Shown here: in pieces, positions 20,499 to 29,697 of the stretch | Layout of the letters: each line of letters opens with the position of its first letter | Position numbering within the stretch: position 1 is the first letter of the stretch | Assembly: GCA_025359445.1 (NCBI GenBank) | Contig: JANYGB010000019.1 | Location: forward strand, 61,478 to 125,477 | Source: Sphingomonadaceae bacterium | GTDB lineage: Bacteria > Pseudomonadota > Alphaproteobacteria > Sphingomonadales > Sphingomonadaceae | DNA length: 64,000 bases | Direction: 5' to 3' | Translations under genes and position numbers: made by a program | Notes under the pieces: generated by a model | Told to the model about the DNA's origin: nothing | What the model saw: only the letters and a program-made list of their open reading frames with translations | Databases searched by the model: none

Positions 20499-21094
20499 GC
20501 GGCTTCTCCCTGTGCCAGCCATGGCATTTTTGCCCGGGCCGTATGTTCATAAGCGGTGATCGCGGCGTCGCGCGCGAGGGTCAGGGCCACTTCGTCAAGC
20601 CCGCCCATCAGGCAGGCTTTGCGGAAGGGGTCGATCTCGAACGTAAACCGGTCCTGGAACCGCGTGGTGACGGTCTGCTGCTCCAAATCGATATGCACTG
20701 GATCGGTCGCTGCAACGGCCATCAGTCGGTCGATTGCGGACTGCGGCAGGACCACGGTGAGGATCCCGTTCTTGAACGCATTGCCCGAAAAGATATCGGA
20801 AAAACTTGGCGCAATGACCGCCCTGATGCCCAGATCGAGCAAGGCCCAGGCGGCGTGCTCGCGGCTCGATCCGCAGCCGAAATTATCCCCGGCAAGCAGG
20901 ATCGGGCTGCCCTTGAAGGTGGCGCTGTCAAACAGGTTGCCGGGATCGGCGCGCAGAGTTTCAAACGCGCCGCGCCCCAGCCCATCGCGCGTGATAGTCT
21001 TGAGCCATTTGGCCGGGATGATTACATCGGTATCGACATTGGCGAGACCAAACGGAATCGCGCGGCCGTTAACCTCGCGCAGCGGTTCCATCAA
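20495..21094 (-). CDS. leuD: 3-isopropylmalate dehydratase small subunit
   Basis: [24 protein letters not shown]...[47 protein letters not shown]. Confidence 0.95.
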   Translation of the reverse strand: MMEPLREVNGRAIPFGLANVDTDVIIPAKWLKTITRDGLGRGAFETLRADPGNLFDSATFKGSPILLAGDNFGCGSSREHAAWALLDLGIRAVIAPSFSDIFSGNAFKNGILTVVLPQSAIDRLMAVAATDPVHIDLEQQTVTTRFQDRFTFEIDPFRKACLMGGLDEVALTLARDAAITAYEHTARAKMPWLAQGEAA

Positions 21095-21267
21095 TCGGTT
21101 TCCGGCGCGTCTTCGGGATGCGGCGGTGTGGTAGTCTTCTCGGCGCGCTCCTTGCGGTTGGAGGCATAGAGCAGCGCTGCGGCCAGCGCCGCCGAGCCAA
21201 TCGCCGCCCCAGCCAGCGCGGCCTTGCCGGCCCAGCTGCTGTCGGACTTGTCAGAGTTCTTGGTCAT
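21091..21267 (-). CDS. small hypothetical membrane protein
   Basis: [58 protein letters not shown]; overlaps leuD start. Confidence 0.6.
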   Translation of the reverse strand: MTKNSDKSDSSWAGKAALAGAAIGSAALAAALLYASNRKERAEKTTTPPHPEDAPETD

Positions 21268-21305
21268 GCGTTTCCTATTCCGCCATTGGCCGCGCAAGGC
21301 AAGGG

Positions 21306-21809
21306 CTAGGCGGCAGGCCGCACGATAAATTGTTGCAATGCCAGCCACGCCTGCTGCTTTTGCAAATAAGGCATCGTGGCATGAGCCGGGCTACTCGACG
21401 GCAAATCAATCAATTGGCACCTCGCACCGGCGAGCAACGGCCGGGCGATTTTGGCGCTGGTCTTGCCATTGCAACCAACCGCTCGAAGCTGCGGCAGCGA
21501 CCGGACCAAATCCAGCAGCGCGGCGGGCTGTATATTGCGCATGGAGCTATCGAGGCTGCCAGGGCGTTCGGCTGAGGCGGCCGCGTCCCACAAGCCAATG
21601 CCAGCCACAAGCAGCACCCTCAGCCGCTCATCATGGCCCAGCTCGGGCAAGTCGGGCCGGGCAATCACCTCGCCCACCAAATGCCAGAACCGGTTGCGAG
21701 GATTGGCGTAGTAGCGCGATGCCGCGAGCGATTGATCGCCCGGCAAGCTGCCGAGGATCAATACCCGGGTGGCTGCATCAATCATGGGCGCAAAGGCCGC
21801 TTTGCGCAT
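21306..21809 (-). CDS. DNA-deoxyinosine glycosylase (UDG superfamily)
   Basis: RVLILGSLPGDQSLAASRYYANPRNRFWHLVGEVI...LPSSSPAHA. Confidence 0.8.
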   Translation of the reverse strand: MRKAAFAPMIDAATRVLILGSLPGDQSLAASRYYANPRNRFWHLVGEVIARPDLPELGHDERLRVLLVAGIGLWDAAASAERPGSLDSSMRNIQPAALLDLVRSLPQLRAVGCNGKTSAKIARPLLAGARCQLIDLPSSSPAHATMPYLQKQQAWLALQQFIVRPAA

Positions 21810-21942
21810 AATAATTGTCTACCGCACTTGACGATTTGATGCAGAACCGAACTTTGGATTTCGATGATCGGTAGGGGTGCGGACTGCGTTCACAGACCGA
21901 ACCTTACAGGGCGGCATGGCGCAGGCAATCTGGTTCAAACTT

Positions 21943-22149
21943 TTAATTAAACGCGCTCGGCGGTGGGACATCTTCGCCGCGCGCGCGGGCGGCTTTCATT
22001 TGTTCGTAGAGATCGAGGTTGCCCGACAGGTTGGCTTCGGTGTGACCCTTGATCGCCCGATCAACGGCACGGTGCGTCTGGTGCGACATGGCAACGCGCA
22101 ACACGATCAGCACGATCACGACCAAACCGGCCAGAATGGATTCGAGCAT
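21943..22149 (-). CDS. small hypothetical membrane protein
   Basis: MLESILAGLVVIVLIVLRVAMSHQTHRAVDRAIKGHTEANLSGNLDLYEQMKAARARGEDVPPPSAFN; N-terminal TM. Confidence 0.55.
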   Translation of the reverse strand: MLESILAGLVVIVLIVLRVAMSHQTHRAVDRAIKGHTEANLSGNLDLYEQMKAARARGEDVPPPSAFN

Positions 22150-22207
22150 AGTCCTCTTCCCTGTACTATTTGCCGCAGCAACGTAACAGGGAGCGGTTAC
22201 CAGAGCG

Positions 22208-22990
22208 CTAATCGGGCCGTGCCAGTACCACGCTCAAAGGCTTGGCCGGCGCTGGCGGCAGCCGGTGCACCGGCACGCGTTTAAGCCACAGCTTGAGCGC
22301 TTCCCAGCCAATCCCGGCGGCCACTTTGAAGGTCATCAGCGGCATTGCGGCAAACGTGCGCAGCAGGGCCGCGTCGGACAGCGGTTGGCGGCGCAGGTCC
22401 ATCACCGCGCTCAGCAGGGGGCCGTCGTCGTCGCGCGAAGTTATGCCCAGCGCCAGCCGTTCGCCGGGCGGAAGGACCCGAAATGCGTAGTGTTGGTCCA
22501 TCGCCATGAAGGGCGAAACGTGCAGTCGTTTGGGAGCGTCCTGATGAACCACCGCCCCAGACTTTTCGCCAACTTCGAGCAGATAGGTGTGCCGTTGGCC
22601 GAAGGTATTGTTGACCTCATACAGCATCGCGATCAGCCGGCCGTCCGCCTGCGCGCAGAAGTACAAGCTGATCGGATTGAACGCGAAGCCGAGCAGACGC
22701 GGCATAGTCAGCAGGCTGACCTTGAGCCCTTCGGAAACTATCCCCGCCGCTGCCAACCGCTCTGCCACCTGATCGCGCAGCGGCACCGCGCTGCCGTCGC
22801 CGAAATCGCGCGGGCGGAAGGAAAACAGGTTGAAGCGCCCCACCGAAAACAGCCGCAAGCGCCGGTCCAACGCGTCCAGCTCGTCCAGATCGAGCAACGC
22901 CATCGCCAGCTTGTAGGCCAGCCGGTGGCGCTTGGGCCGCAACCGCCGGTGCATCACATTGCCGCGGTAGAGGGCGGACGAAAGGGTCAT
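22208..22990 (-). CDS. DUF1365 domain-containing protein
   Basis: SALYRGNVMHRRLRPKRHRLAYKLAMALLDLDELDALDRRLRLFSVGRFNLFSFRPRDFGDG. Confidence 0.88.
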   Translation of the reverse strand: MTLSSALYRGNVMHRRLRPKRHRLAYKLAMALLDLDELDALDRRLRLFSVGRFNLFSFRPRDFGDGSAVPLRDQVAERLAAAGIVSEGLKVSLLTMPRLLGFAFNPISLYFCAQADGRLIAMLYEVNNTFGQRHTYLLEVGEKSGAVVHQDAPKRLHVSPFMAMDQHYAFRVLPPGERLALGITSRDDDGPLLSAVMDLRRQPLSDAALLRTFAAMPLMTFKVAAGIGWEALKLWLKRVPVHRLPPAPAKPLSVVLARPD

Positions 22991-24333
22991 GCCGGGGCCG
23001 GGTGATAGTGGGTTACGGTGATCCGGTCGGAAGGATTGGCAAGGCGCCAAGGCCGCATGACGCCGCCTAGCTGCTCGGCGACCGCCAACCCGGCTTGCAG
23101 GCCGTCCTCATGGAATCCGGCGCCGAAATAAGCCCCGCAAAACCATGTATTGCGGCGGCCTTGCAGCGACCACAGCTGATCCTGCGCCGCAATCGCAGCG
23201 CCATCGAACACCGGGTGCAAAAAAGTCCCCTGCCAGTGGACCAGCGCAGGATCGGGCGCGGTCAGCGGGTTAAGCGTGACCAGCATCGGGACGGGCGTAT
23301 TCAGGTGCTGTAGCCGGTTCATCCAGTAGGTTATCGCCGGGCTCGCCGCCGGATCGTTGCCCGCCAGAAAGTTCCACGCGGACCACACTTTGCGCCGCTG
23401 CGGCATCAGCGTGGGATCGCTGTGCAACACTGCCTCGTTTCGCGAGTAGGCAAACTTGCCGAGCAAATCGCGCTCAGCCGCGTCAGGCTCAGCCAGCATC
23501 GCCAGCGCCTGATCGGCATGCGCGGCGATGACGACATGGTCGAAATGCTGCGGACCGGCATGGGTTTCCAGCGTCACTCCGGCGGCACCGCGAGTGATGC
23601 GATGCACCGGGGTGCTGCATCGCACGGTCCCGCTGAACTGGCCGCGCATGGCATCGACATAGCTGCGGCTGCCCCCGCGTACTGTCTGCCATGGCGGGCG
23701 AGCGCCGGTCTGGAGCAAGTTGTGGTTGCAGCAAAAGGCGATGAATGACGCGGCCGGATAGTCGCGGATGCCCAGCGCCGGGCTGGACCAGATCGCCGCA
23801 GCCATTGGGTACAGATGGTCCTCGCGGAAGGCGGCGCTATAGCCGGAGCGGGTGAGGTAGGCGTCGAGGCTTTCGTCGCCCAATGCTGCCAGATCGCTCG
23901 GCGCGTCGCGGTAAAACCGCCGCAGGTCACGCAACATGGTCCAAAAGCGCGGGCGCAAGGCATTGCGCTTTTGAGCGAAAAGCCCGCGCAGTCCGCTGCC
24001 CGAATACTCGCGCGCGCCGCTATCAAGCGAGACTGCGAACGACATTTCGGTCGGATCAGAGGTTTCGTCCAAGTGCCTCAACATGGCGGTCAAGTTCGGA
24101 TAGGTCTGCTCGTTGAAAACGATGAAGCCGGTGTCCACCGGGATACCCGCCACGTCGACCGTATTGCTGTGCCCGCCGATCCGCCCGTCAGCTTCAAACA
24201 GCGTAACCCGATGCCGCTTGCCGAGCAGCCAAGCCGCCGAAAGCCCCGAAATTCCGCTGCCGACCACGGCGACATTAAGCGGCGGGCCGCCCGGCAGAGT
24301 GGGGCCCAGCGCGGTTACCTGGTCGCGGTACAT
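22987..24333 (-). CDS. FAD-dependent amine oxidase-like oxidoreductase
   Basis: LNVAVVGSGISGLSAAWLLGKRHRVTLFEADGRIGGHSNTVDV; overlaps DUF1365 gene by 4 bp. Confidence 0.88.
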   Translation of the reverse strand: MYRDQVTALGPTLPGGPPLNVAVVGSGISGLSAAWLLGKRHRVTLFEADGRIGGHSNTVDVAGIPVDTGFIVFNEQTYPNLTAMLRHLDETSDPTEMSFAVSLDSGAREYSGSGLRGLFAQKRNALRPRFWTMLRDLRRFYRDAPSDLAALGDESLDAYLTRSGYSAAFREDHLYPMAAAIWSSPALGIRDYPAASFIAFCCNHNLLQTGARPPWQTVRGGSRSYVDAMRGQFSGTVRCSTPVHRITRGAAGVTLETHAGPQHFDHVVIAAHADQALAMLAEPDAAERDLLGKFAYSRNEAVLHSDPTLMPQRRKVWSAWNFLAGNDPAASPAITYWMNRLQHLNTPVPMLVTLNPLTAPDPALVHWQGTFLHPVFDGAAIAAQDQLWSLQGRRNTWFCGAYFGAGFHEDGLQAGLAVAEQLGGVMRPWRLANPSDRITVTHYHPAPA

Positions 24334-24432
24334 GCGGGAAAAAGCTCCTGTTGGACGTTAACGACCGCAGATACGCACAGCCCGGCAAAGTAGATGCACA
24401 ATTGGTTCAACCCACGGTTCAGCCAGAACGAC

Positions 24433-25869
24433 TTAGAGCAGCGGCAGTTCGCGCACATCGGTCAGCCGTCCGGTCACGGCGGCAGCTGCGGCCATCGCGG
24501 GTGAGACCAGATGAGTTCGCGCACCCGGGCCTTGCCGCCCGACAAAATTGCGGTTGCTGGTCGAGGCGCAGCGTTCGCCCGGCGGAACCTTGTCGGGGTT
24601 CATGCCAAGGCAAGCCGAGCAACCCGGTTCGCGCCATTCGAGCCCGGCGGCGATGAAGATTTTGTCGAGGCCTTCGGTTTCGGCCTGACGTTTGACCAGG
24701 CCTGATCCCGGCACGACAATCGCCCACTTGACGTTCACTGCCTTGGTGCGGCCCTTGAGCACTGCCGCAGCGGCGCGCAGGTCTTCGATCCGGCTGTTGG
24801 TACAGCTACCAATGAAGACGTTCTGCACCTCGACCTCGGTCATCGGCTGACCGGGGATCAGCCCCATGTAATCGAGCGACTTCTGTGCAGCTAGCTGCTT
24901 GGACGGATCGGCAAAACTGGCGGGTTCGGGGACCACGCCGGTGATCGGCAGCACGTCCTCGGGGCTGGTGCCCCAGGTTACCGACGGCGCGATAGCGCCC
25001 GCATCGATTTCCACCACCGTGTCGTATCGCGCGCCGGGATCGGTCTGGAGGCTGGTCCACCATGCGACTGCGGCGTCCCAATCGCCACCCCTGGGCGCGT
25101 AAGGCCGGCCTTTGAGGTAAGCAAAGGTCGTCGCATCCGGCGCGATTAGCCCGGCCCGCGCTCCATGCTCGATCGCCATGTTCGATACGGTCAGCCGCCC
25201 CTCGACGCTCAGCGCGCGGATTGTGCTGCCGGTATATTCGATCACGTAACCGGTCCCGCCGGCAGCCCCCAGCACGCCGGTAATGTGGAGGACGAGGTCT
25301 TTGGCAGTAACCCCGGGGCCAAGCTGGCCTTCGACCCGCACTTCCATCGCTTTGGAGCGGGTCAGCTGGAGCGTCTGCGTCGCCAGCACATGCTCGACCT
25401 CGCTGGTGCCGATGCCGAAGGCAAGCGCGCCGAGCCCGCCGTGACAAGCGGTATGGCTGTCACCGCAGACGATGGTTGCGCCGGGCAGCGAAAAGCCCTG
25501 CTCGGGCCCGACCACATGGACGATCCCCTGCTCGGCGTCGGATTCGCCGATCAGCCGGATCCCGAATTCGGGCGCATTGCGTTCAAGCGCGGCGAGCTGC
25601 TGCGCGCTTTCAAGATCGGCAATCGGAATGCGCTGGCCGGTTGCATCGCGCCGCGCGGTGGTGGGCAGGTTGTGATCGGGCACGGCCAGCGTCAGGTCGG
25701 GGCGGCGCACCGCGCGCCCACTCAACCGCAGCGCTTCGAACGCCTGCGGGCTGGTCACTTCGTGCACCAGGTGCCGGTCGATATAGATTAGGCAAGTGCC
25801 GTCTTCGCGTCGCTCAACCAGGTGAGCATCCCAGATTTTCTCGTAAAGAGTGCGCGGGCCAGTGGTCAT
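24433..25869 (-). CDS. leuC: 3-isopropylmalate dehydratase large subunit
   Basis: [43 protein letters not shown]...[23 protein letters not shown]. Confidence 0.95.
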   Translation of the reverse strand: MTTGPRTLYEKIWDAHLVERREDGTCLIYIDRHLVHEVTSPQAFEALRLSGRAVRRPDLTLAVPDHNLPTTARRDATGQRIPIADLESAQQLAALERNAPEFGIRLIGESDAEQGIVHVVGPEQGFSLPGATIVCGDSHTACHGGLGALAFGIGTSEVEHVLATQTLQLTRSKAMEVRVEGQLGPGVTAKDLVLHITGVLGAAGGTGYVIEYTGSTIRALSVEGRLTVSNMAIEHGARAGLIAPDATTFAYLKGRPYAPRGGDWDAAVAWWTSLQTDPGARYDTVVEIDAGAIAPSVTWGTSPEDVLPITGVVPEPASFADPSKQLAAQKSLDYMGLIPGQPMTEVEVQNVFIGSCTNSRIEDLRAAAAVLKGRTKAVNVKWAIVVPGSGLVKRQAETEGLDKIFIAAGLEWREPGCSACLGMNPDKVPPGERCASTSNRNFVGRQGPGARTHLVSPAMAAAAAVTGRLTDVRELPLL

Positions 25870-25969
25870 GGCCGCTCCGTTAGCCGCAGCCGGTTGCGCG
25901 TGGCAAGCGATCTGTCGCTGCTTTCATCGATGTTAATAGCAATGTCATATTGACCTGCTATGGGGGTGC

Positions 25970-26377
25970 ATGGCCGCGATTCCCCACATCTTTCCAATCA
26001 AGATCCTGCCCGATGATATTGATTTCATGGGACACGTAAACAACGCCCGCTACCTCAGCTGGGTGCAGGATGCGGTGCTGTCGCACTGGCACAAGCTGGC
26101 CCCGGCCGAAGCGGTGGCCGCGCACGCCTGGGTCGCACTCAAGCATGAGATTACCTACCGCAAACCGGCGTTCCTGGAAGACGACGTGATTGCCGACGTC
26201 CTGCTTGAGCGGATTCAAGGCGCGCGCGCGTTTTACCAGACCATCGTCAAGCGCGGCGAGGAAGTGCTCGCGGAAATCCAGTCGAGCTGGTGCTTTATTG
26301 ATCGCGAGACGCTGCGCCCGGCGCGGATCGGGCAAGAAATAGCAGCGTTCTTTTTGCCGGTTGAGCCGGTGGTTTGA
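25970..26377 (+). CDS. acyl-CoA thioesterase (4-hydroxybenzoyl-CoA thioesterase family)
   Basis: IKILPDDIDFMGHVNNARYLSWVQDAVLSHW hot-dog motif. Confidence 0.87.
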   Translation: MAAIPHIFPIKILPDDIDFMGHVNNARYLSWVQDAVLSHWHKLAPAEAVAAHAWVALKHEITYRKPAFLEDDVIADVLLERIQGARAFYQTIVKRGEEVLAEIQSSWCFIDRETLRPARIGQEIAAFFLPVEPVV

Positions 26378-26419
26378 GGCTCGTCAATGACGAAGTCGGG
26401 TGATCAGGACTATATTGCG

Positions 26420-26830
26420 TTATCCGGCCGCATACCGCCCTGCAGTCTCCTTGATCAACGCGATCATATTTGGCACGCCTTGGGTGCGGTTCGACGATAA
26501 CTGACGACTGAGCTCGAACGGCTCCAGCGCTGCCATGATGTCGCAATCAGCCACCTCACGCGCCGAGCGGTCCTGCACTGCGGCCAAGACCAAGGCTACG
26601 ATCCCCTTGGTAATCGCGGCGTTGCTGTCGGCGAGGAAATGCAGGCTGTCATCGTCCAGCCGCGTCGGATAGACCCACACCGAGGCCGAACAGCCGCGCA
26701 CCAATGTGGCATCGGTCTTGAGCGCGGCGGGCATTTCTTCCAGCTCCCGGCCCAGTTCGATCAGCAGCCGGTAGCGTTCATCGCCTTCGAGGAAGTCGTA
26801 TTCTTCGAAAATGTCGGGGAGGGTGCGCAT
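26420..26830 (-). CDS. sufE: SufE family Fe-S cluster assembly protein
   Basis: YRLLIELGRELEEMPAALKTDATLVRGCSASVWVYPTR. Confidence 0.88.
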   Translation of the reverse strand: MRTLPDIFEEYDFLEGDERYRLLIELGRELEEMPAALKTDATLVRGCSASVWVYPTRLDDDSLHFLADSNAAITKGIVALVLAAVQDRSAREVADCDIMAALEPFELSRQLSSNRTQGVPNMIALIKETAGRYAAG

Positions 26831-26865
26831 GACGGGGATGTAGCCTCAGGCTTCAAGTGTGCAAG

Positions 26866-27018
26866 CCCCCTCTCCAAGCTTCGCTAGGCGCAAGCGCCAA
26901 GCTGCGCTTTCCTCTCCCGCAAGGGGAGAGGAGCACAGGCGGCGCGATTCCTCCCCCCCAGCGGGGGAGGATACGCAGGCTTGAGAGCGGAGCGAACTAG
27001 CCGAACTTGGAGAGGGGG
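26866..27018. repeat. nested palindromic (BIME-like) intergenic element
   Basis: Outer arms CCCCCTCTCCAAG ... CTTGGAGAGGGGG (13 bp perfect) enclosing GGCG-CAAG-CGCC, CCTCTCCC-gcaag-GGGAGAGG and CCTCCCCC...GGGGGAGG hairpins. Confidence 0.75.
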
Positions 27019-27024
27019 ATGGCT

Positions 27025-27201
27025 TTACTCCGCAATCCCACCCGGCCGCATTACCGCATAGTAGATCACGTAAAACCAACCCAGCACCCCATGGACAATC
27101 GCCCACACTAGCGATTTGTTGATGCTCCACGACACCGCGACTGCAATCGCCGAGCCCAGGCCAATCCCGGCTTTCGCAGCGCTGCCCCCGCGCTCGTTCA
27201 C
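27025..27201 (-). CDS. small two-TM membrane protein, last gene of the extended psp operon
   Basis: GTG start; MNERGGSAAKAGIGLGSAIAVAVSWSINKSLVWAIVHGVLGWFYVIYYAVMRPGGIAE; 4-bp overlap with the upstream gene; not in ORF track (58 aa). Confidence 0.6.
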   Translation of the reverse strand: MNERGGSAAKAGIGLGSAIAVAVSWSINKSLVWAIVHGVLGWFYVIYYAVMRPGGIAE

Positions 27202-27443
27202 AAGTCCACCCCGGCGGCGATGGCTTCGAGTTTGCGGATGCGTTCCTTTAGGTCGGCGATCTCAATCCGGGCCATCCCTGTCCCTGCGCCGCCCTCGATC
27301 TCCGGGACTCGGCCAGCCGTGACCAGATCAAGCTCACGGGTCTTGAAGCTAAGCCAGCCTTGCCAGCCGCGCAGCGCGGCGACGGCGATGATCGCCACTG
27401 CAAGCAGGGCGGCACTGGCAAACTGGAAGGATTCGCTGATCAT
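27198..27443 (-). CDS. small membrane/coiled-coil protein, degenerate member of PspB-like array
   Basis: N-terminal TM; C-terminus IADLKERIRKLEAIAAGVDL. Confidence 0.6.
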   Translation of the reverse strand: MISESFQFASAALLAVAIIAVAALRGWQGWLSFKTRELDLVTAGRVPEIEGGAGTGMARIEIADLKERIRKLEAIAAGVDL

Positions 27444-27470
27444 TGCGGGTACTCCCTCAATTGCAAGACC

Positions 27471-27752
27471 TCAGCGGTCGCGCAGGCTTTCGATTTCAGC
27501 CGACAGATTGTTGGTATGGCGGCCTTGCGAAGAATTGGCATCGGTGGCGATGCGTTCCAGCACCTTGATGCGCTCGCGCAGGGTTTCGACTTCGTGCTGC
27601 AGCTCGCTGTCGGCGGGCTGGGCAACCATTTGGACGCGGCCCTTGCGGTCCGTCACGATGCCATATTGCGCGTCATGTTTGGCCCGCAGTAACCGGGCTA
27701 ATGAGGTGATGGCGACGCTGCCCAGCACCATAATGACTAACCATTTATCCAT
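27471..27752 (-). CDS. small membrane/coiled-coil protein, PspB-like array member
   Basis: N-terminal TM; LRERIKVLERIATDANSSQGRHTNNLSAEIESLRDR. Confidence 0.7.
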   Translation of the reverse strand: MDKWLVIMVLGSVAITSLARLLRAKHDAQYGIVTDRKGRVQMVAQPADSELQHEVETLRERIKVLERIATDANSSQGRHTNNLSAEIESLRDR

Positions 27753-27771
27753 AATTCAGGCTCCGTCTCGA

Positions 27772-28044
27772 TCAGTTAACAGGGCTGCGCAGGTCTTCGA
27801 TCTGCGAAGCGAGTGCGGTGGTTTTGTCGGTGGCGATGCGTTCAAGCACGCGCAGCCGCTGCTCGAGCTTCTCTACTTCAGCGCTGCGTCCGGCCGGGGC
27901 GGCGCTAAGCGTGCCCTGAACCTGCAACTCGGCAATCCGCTCCTTGTGTTCGAGCCGGCGGCGATAGACCTGCGCCATGATACCGCCAGTCCCGACAACC
28001 CCGGCAACCAGGACCATCAGCGACATAAAATCCCCAAAGCTCAT
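27772..28044 (-). CDS. small membrane/coiled-coil protein, PspB-like array member
   Basis: N-terminal TM; LEQRLRVLERIATDKTTALASQIEDLRSPVN. Confidence 0.7.
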   Translation of the reverse strand: MSFGDFMSLMVLVAGVVGTGGIMAQVYRRRLEHKERIAELQVQGTLSAAPAGRSAEVEKLEQRLRVLERIATDKTTALASQIEDLRSPVN

Positions 28045-28379
28045 TGTACGTCCTTCCGTCCGGCGCGCAGCGCCTCGATCTGGTGGGTTAGTTGGTATCC
28101 GCTGTCAGTAACGATCCGCTCGATATTGCCGAGCCGATCCTTGACGCTGCCAAGTTCGGCCCGCAGCGCAGCGTTTTCCTGGCTGAGCAGCTTGATCCGC
28201 TCGGCTTCATCGCTGCTGGTCTTGGGATAGAGCTTTTGCCCCCAGGTCCCGCTTAGCGGATAGCCGTGCTTCATCTTCAGCCAGGTGTTGGCCAGTACGC
28301 CAGCCGTGATGATCGCCGCGATCACCATAAACAACGGAATCGCCAGGCGGATGATTTCCATGCCGTCTTGCGGGTTCAT
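28041..28379 (-). CDS. small membrane/coiled-coil protein, PspB-like array member
   Basis: N-terminal TM; VKDRLGNIERIVTDSGYQLTHQIEALRAGRKDVQ; 4-bp overlaps on both sides. Confidence 0.7.
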   Translation of the reverse strand: MNPQDGMEIIRLAIPLFMVIAAIITAGVLANTWLKMKHGYPLSGTWGQKLYPKTSSDEAERIKLLSQENAALRAELGSVKDRLGNIERIVTDSGYQLTHQIEALRAGRKDVQ

Positions 28380-28687
28380 GTGCGCGTCTCCTTCAGCGCG
28401 GGCTGATCGCGCAGGGTTTCAATCTGGGTCGCCACGGACAAGCCCTTGTCAGTCACGATCCGCTCCAGCACTTTCACCCGGTCGGCAAAGTGATCGAGCT
28501 GTTCGCGCAGTTCGGCGTTTTCGGCTTTGAGTTGCCGCGCTTCGACATCGGCGCACTTGGCCGTCTTGCCGCCCCATTCATCCTCAAGGGCATAGCCATG
28601 GCGCGCGCGGATCCAGTTGTTGATCAACCACCCGGCGGTCGAGATCGCGATGATCGCGATGACGAAATCTGGTCCGGCAAAGTTCAC
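28376..28687 (-). CDS. small membrane/coiled-coil protein, PspB-like array member
   Basis: N-terminal TM; FADRVKVLERIVTDKGLSVATQIETLRDQ; 4-bp overlaps on both sides. Confidence 0.7.
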   Translation of the reverse strand: MNFAGPDFVIAIIAISTAGWLINNWIRARHGYALEDEWGGKTAKCADVEARQLKAENAELREQLDHFADRVKVLERIVTDKGLSVATQIETLRDQPALKETRT

Positions 28688-28974
28688 CGGCCGGGCTCTT
28701 TGTCACCGGGGCCGAGCAGCGCGTCGACCTTGCGGGCATCGCGCAGCGCCTCGATCTGGGTGGCGACGTCGTAGCCCTTGTCGGTGACGATCCGCTCGAG
28801 CACTCGCAGGCGCGCTTCCAGTTCGGTGTTGTTGGTGGCGTAAAGTGCTGCCTTTTCTGCAGTATCCTTCGCTTGGATCTTGGCCATCTTCTGCTGATGG
28901 CTGGTCCAGATCGCCAGAATGCCGGCGCTGATACCAAAGATCGGTATTAGCGCGCCAATTTCTCCAGGTCCCAT
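28684..28974 (-). CDS. small membrane/coiled-coil protein, PspB-like array member
   Basis: N-terminal TM; LEARLRVLERIVTDKGYDVATQIEALRDARKVD. Confidence 0.7.
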   Translation of the reverse strand: MGPGEIGALIPIFGISAGILAIWTSHQQKMAKIQAKDTAEKAALYATNNTELEARLRVLERIVTDKGYDVATQIEALRDARKVDALLGPGDKEPGR

Positions 28975-28999
28975 GATTTTCCCCTATTTAACACTGTGA

Positions 29000-29377
29000 T
29001 TAGCGCAGGCGTTCGATCTCGGCCGACAGGCGCGGATTGCTGCTGACGTAGAAGGTCTCAACCTCGGCCAGGCGGCGATCGATATCGCGGAACTGGGCGC
29101 GCACTTCGCGGGCGGTGCGGGACGGTGACTGGCGCACCCCCTGCCAAAACTTCTGCTCGCCGCGATCCGTGTAAAGATGGCCCGGTTTCTTGGAGGCGAA
29201 GAACCCGACAAGGAAGTAAGCAGGGATGACCATCGGCGCGCCGAGCATGATCAGGCCGACAAAGCCCAGGCGAACCCATAAAACATCGACCCCGGTGTAG
29301 TCGGCAATCCCGGCGCAAACGCCGAACACCTTGCCGTTGATCTTGTCGCGATAAAAGCGGGTGCGGTCACCGTTCAC
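29000..29377 (-). CDS. pspC: phage shock protein C, envelope stress response
   Basis: FYRDKINGKVFGVCAGIADYTGVDVLWVRLGFVGLIMLGAPMVIPAYFLVGFFASKKPGHLY. Confidence 0.92.
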   Translation of the reverse strand: MNGDRTRFYRDKINGKVFGVCAGIADYTGVDVLWVRLGFVGLIMLGAPMVIPAYFLVGFFASKKPGHLYTDRGEQKFWQGVRQSPSRTAREVRAQFRDIDRRLAEVETFYVSSNPRLSAEIERLR

Positions 29378-29694
29378 TTTGCAGTCCTCCCAGAAACCTT
29401 GGCTTTGGCAGATGCGCGCAGCTCTTCAATTTCGCGCAGCGGTATGTTGTCAACTTCGCGGTCAGGCAGCAGCCGGGCGCGCTGGAAGTCGGGGTTGTCG
29501 GATGCGACCAGCCGTTCGACCGTGTCCATCCGGCTGTCGAGCCGGCGGGCGAGCTGGTAAAGCTCCTCCAGCAGGGTTTCGTCATCGTTGGTCAGCGCGG
29601 GAGCGGTTTTCCACTTGGTCATGTAATGCAGCACCAGCCAGGGCAGTGCGATCACCACCACAAAGACCACGGCGACAACGTCTCCTCCGTCCAT
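29374..29694 (-). CDS. pspB: phage shock protein B-like membrane protein
   Basis: N-terminal TM, then ELYQLARRLDSRMDTVERLVASDNPDFQRARL; position between pspA and pspC. Confidence 0.85.
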   Translation of the reverse strand: MDGGDVVAVVFVVVIALPWLVLHYMTKWKTAPALTNDDETLLEELYQLARRLDSRMDTVERLVASDNPDFQRARLLPDREVDNIPLREIEELRASAKAKVSGRTAK

Positions 29695-29697
29695 TTC

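Noticed and set aside
26472-26490. TTGGCACGCCTTGGGTG as another sigma-54 promoter
   Set aside because: Inside sufE and lacks the TGC core of the -12 element.
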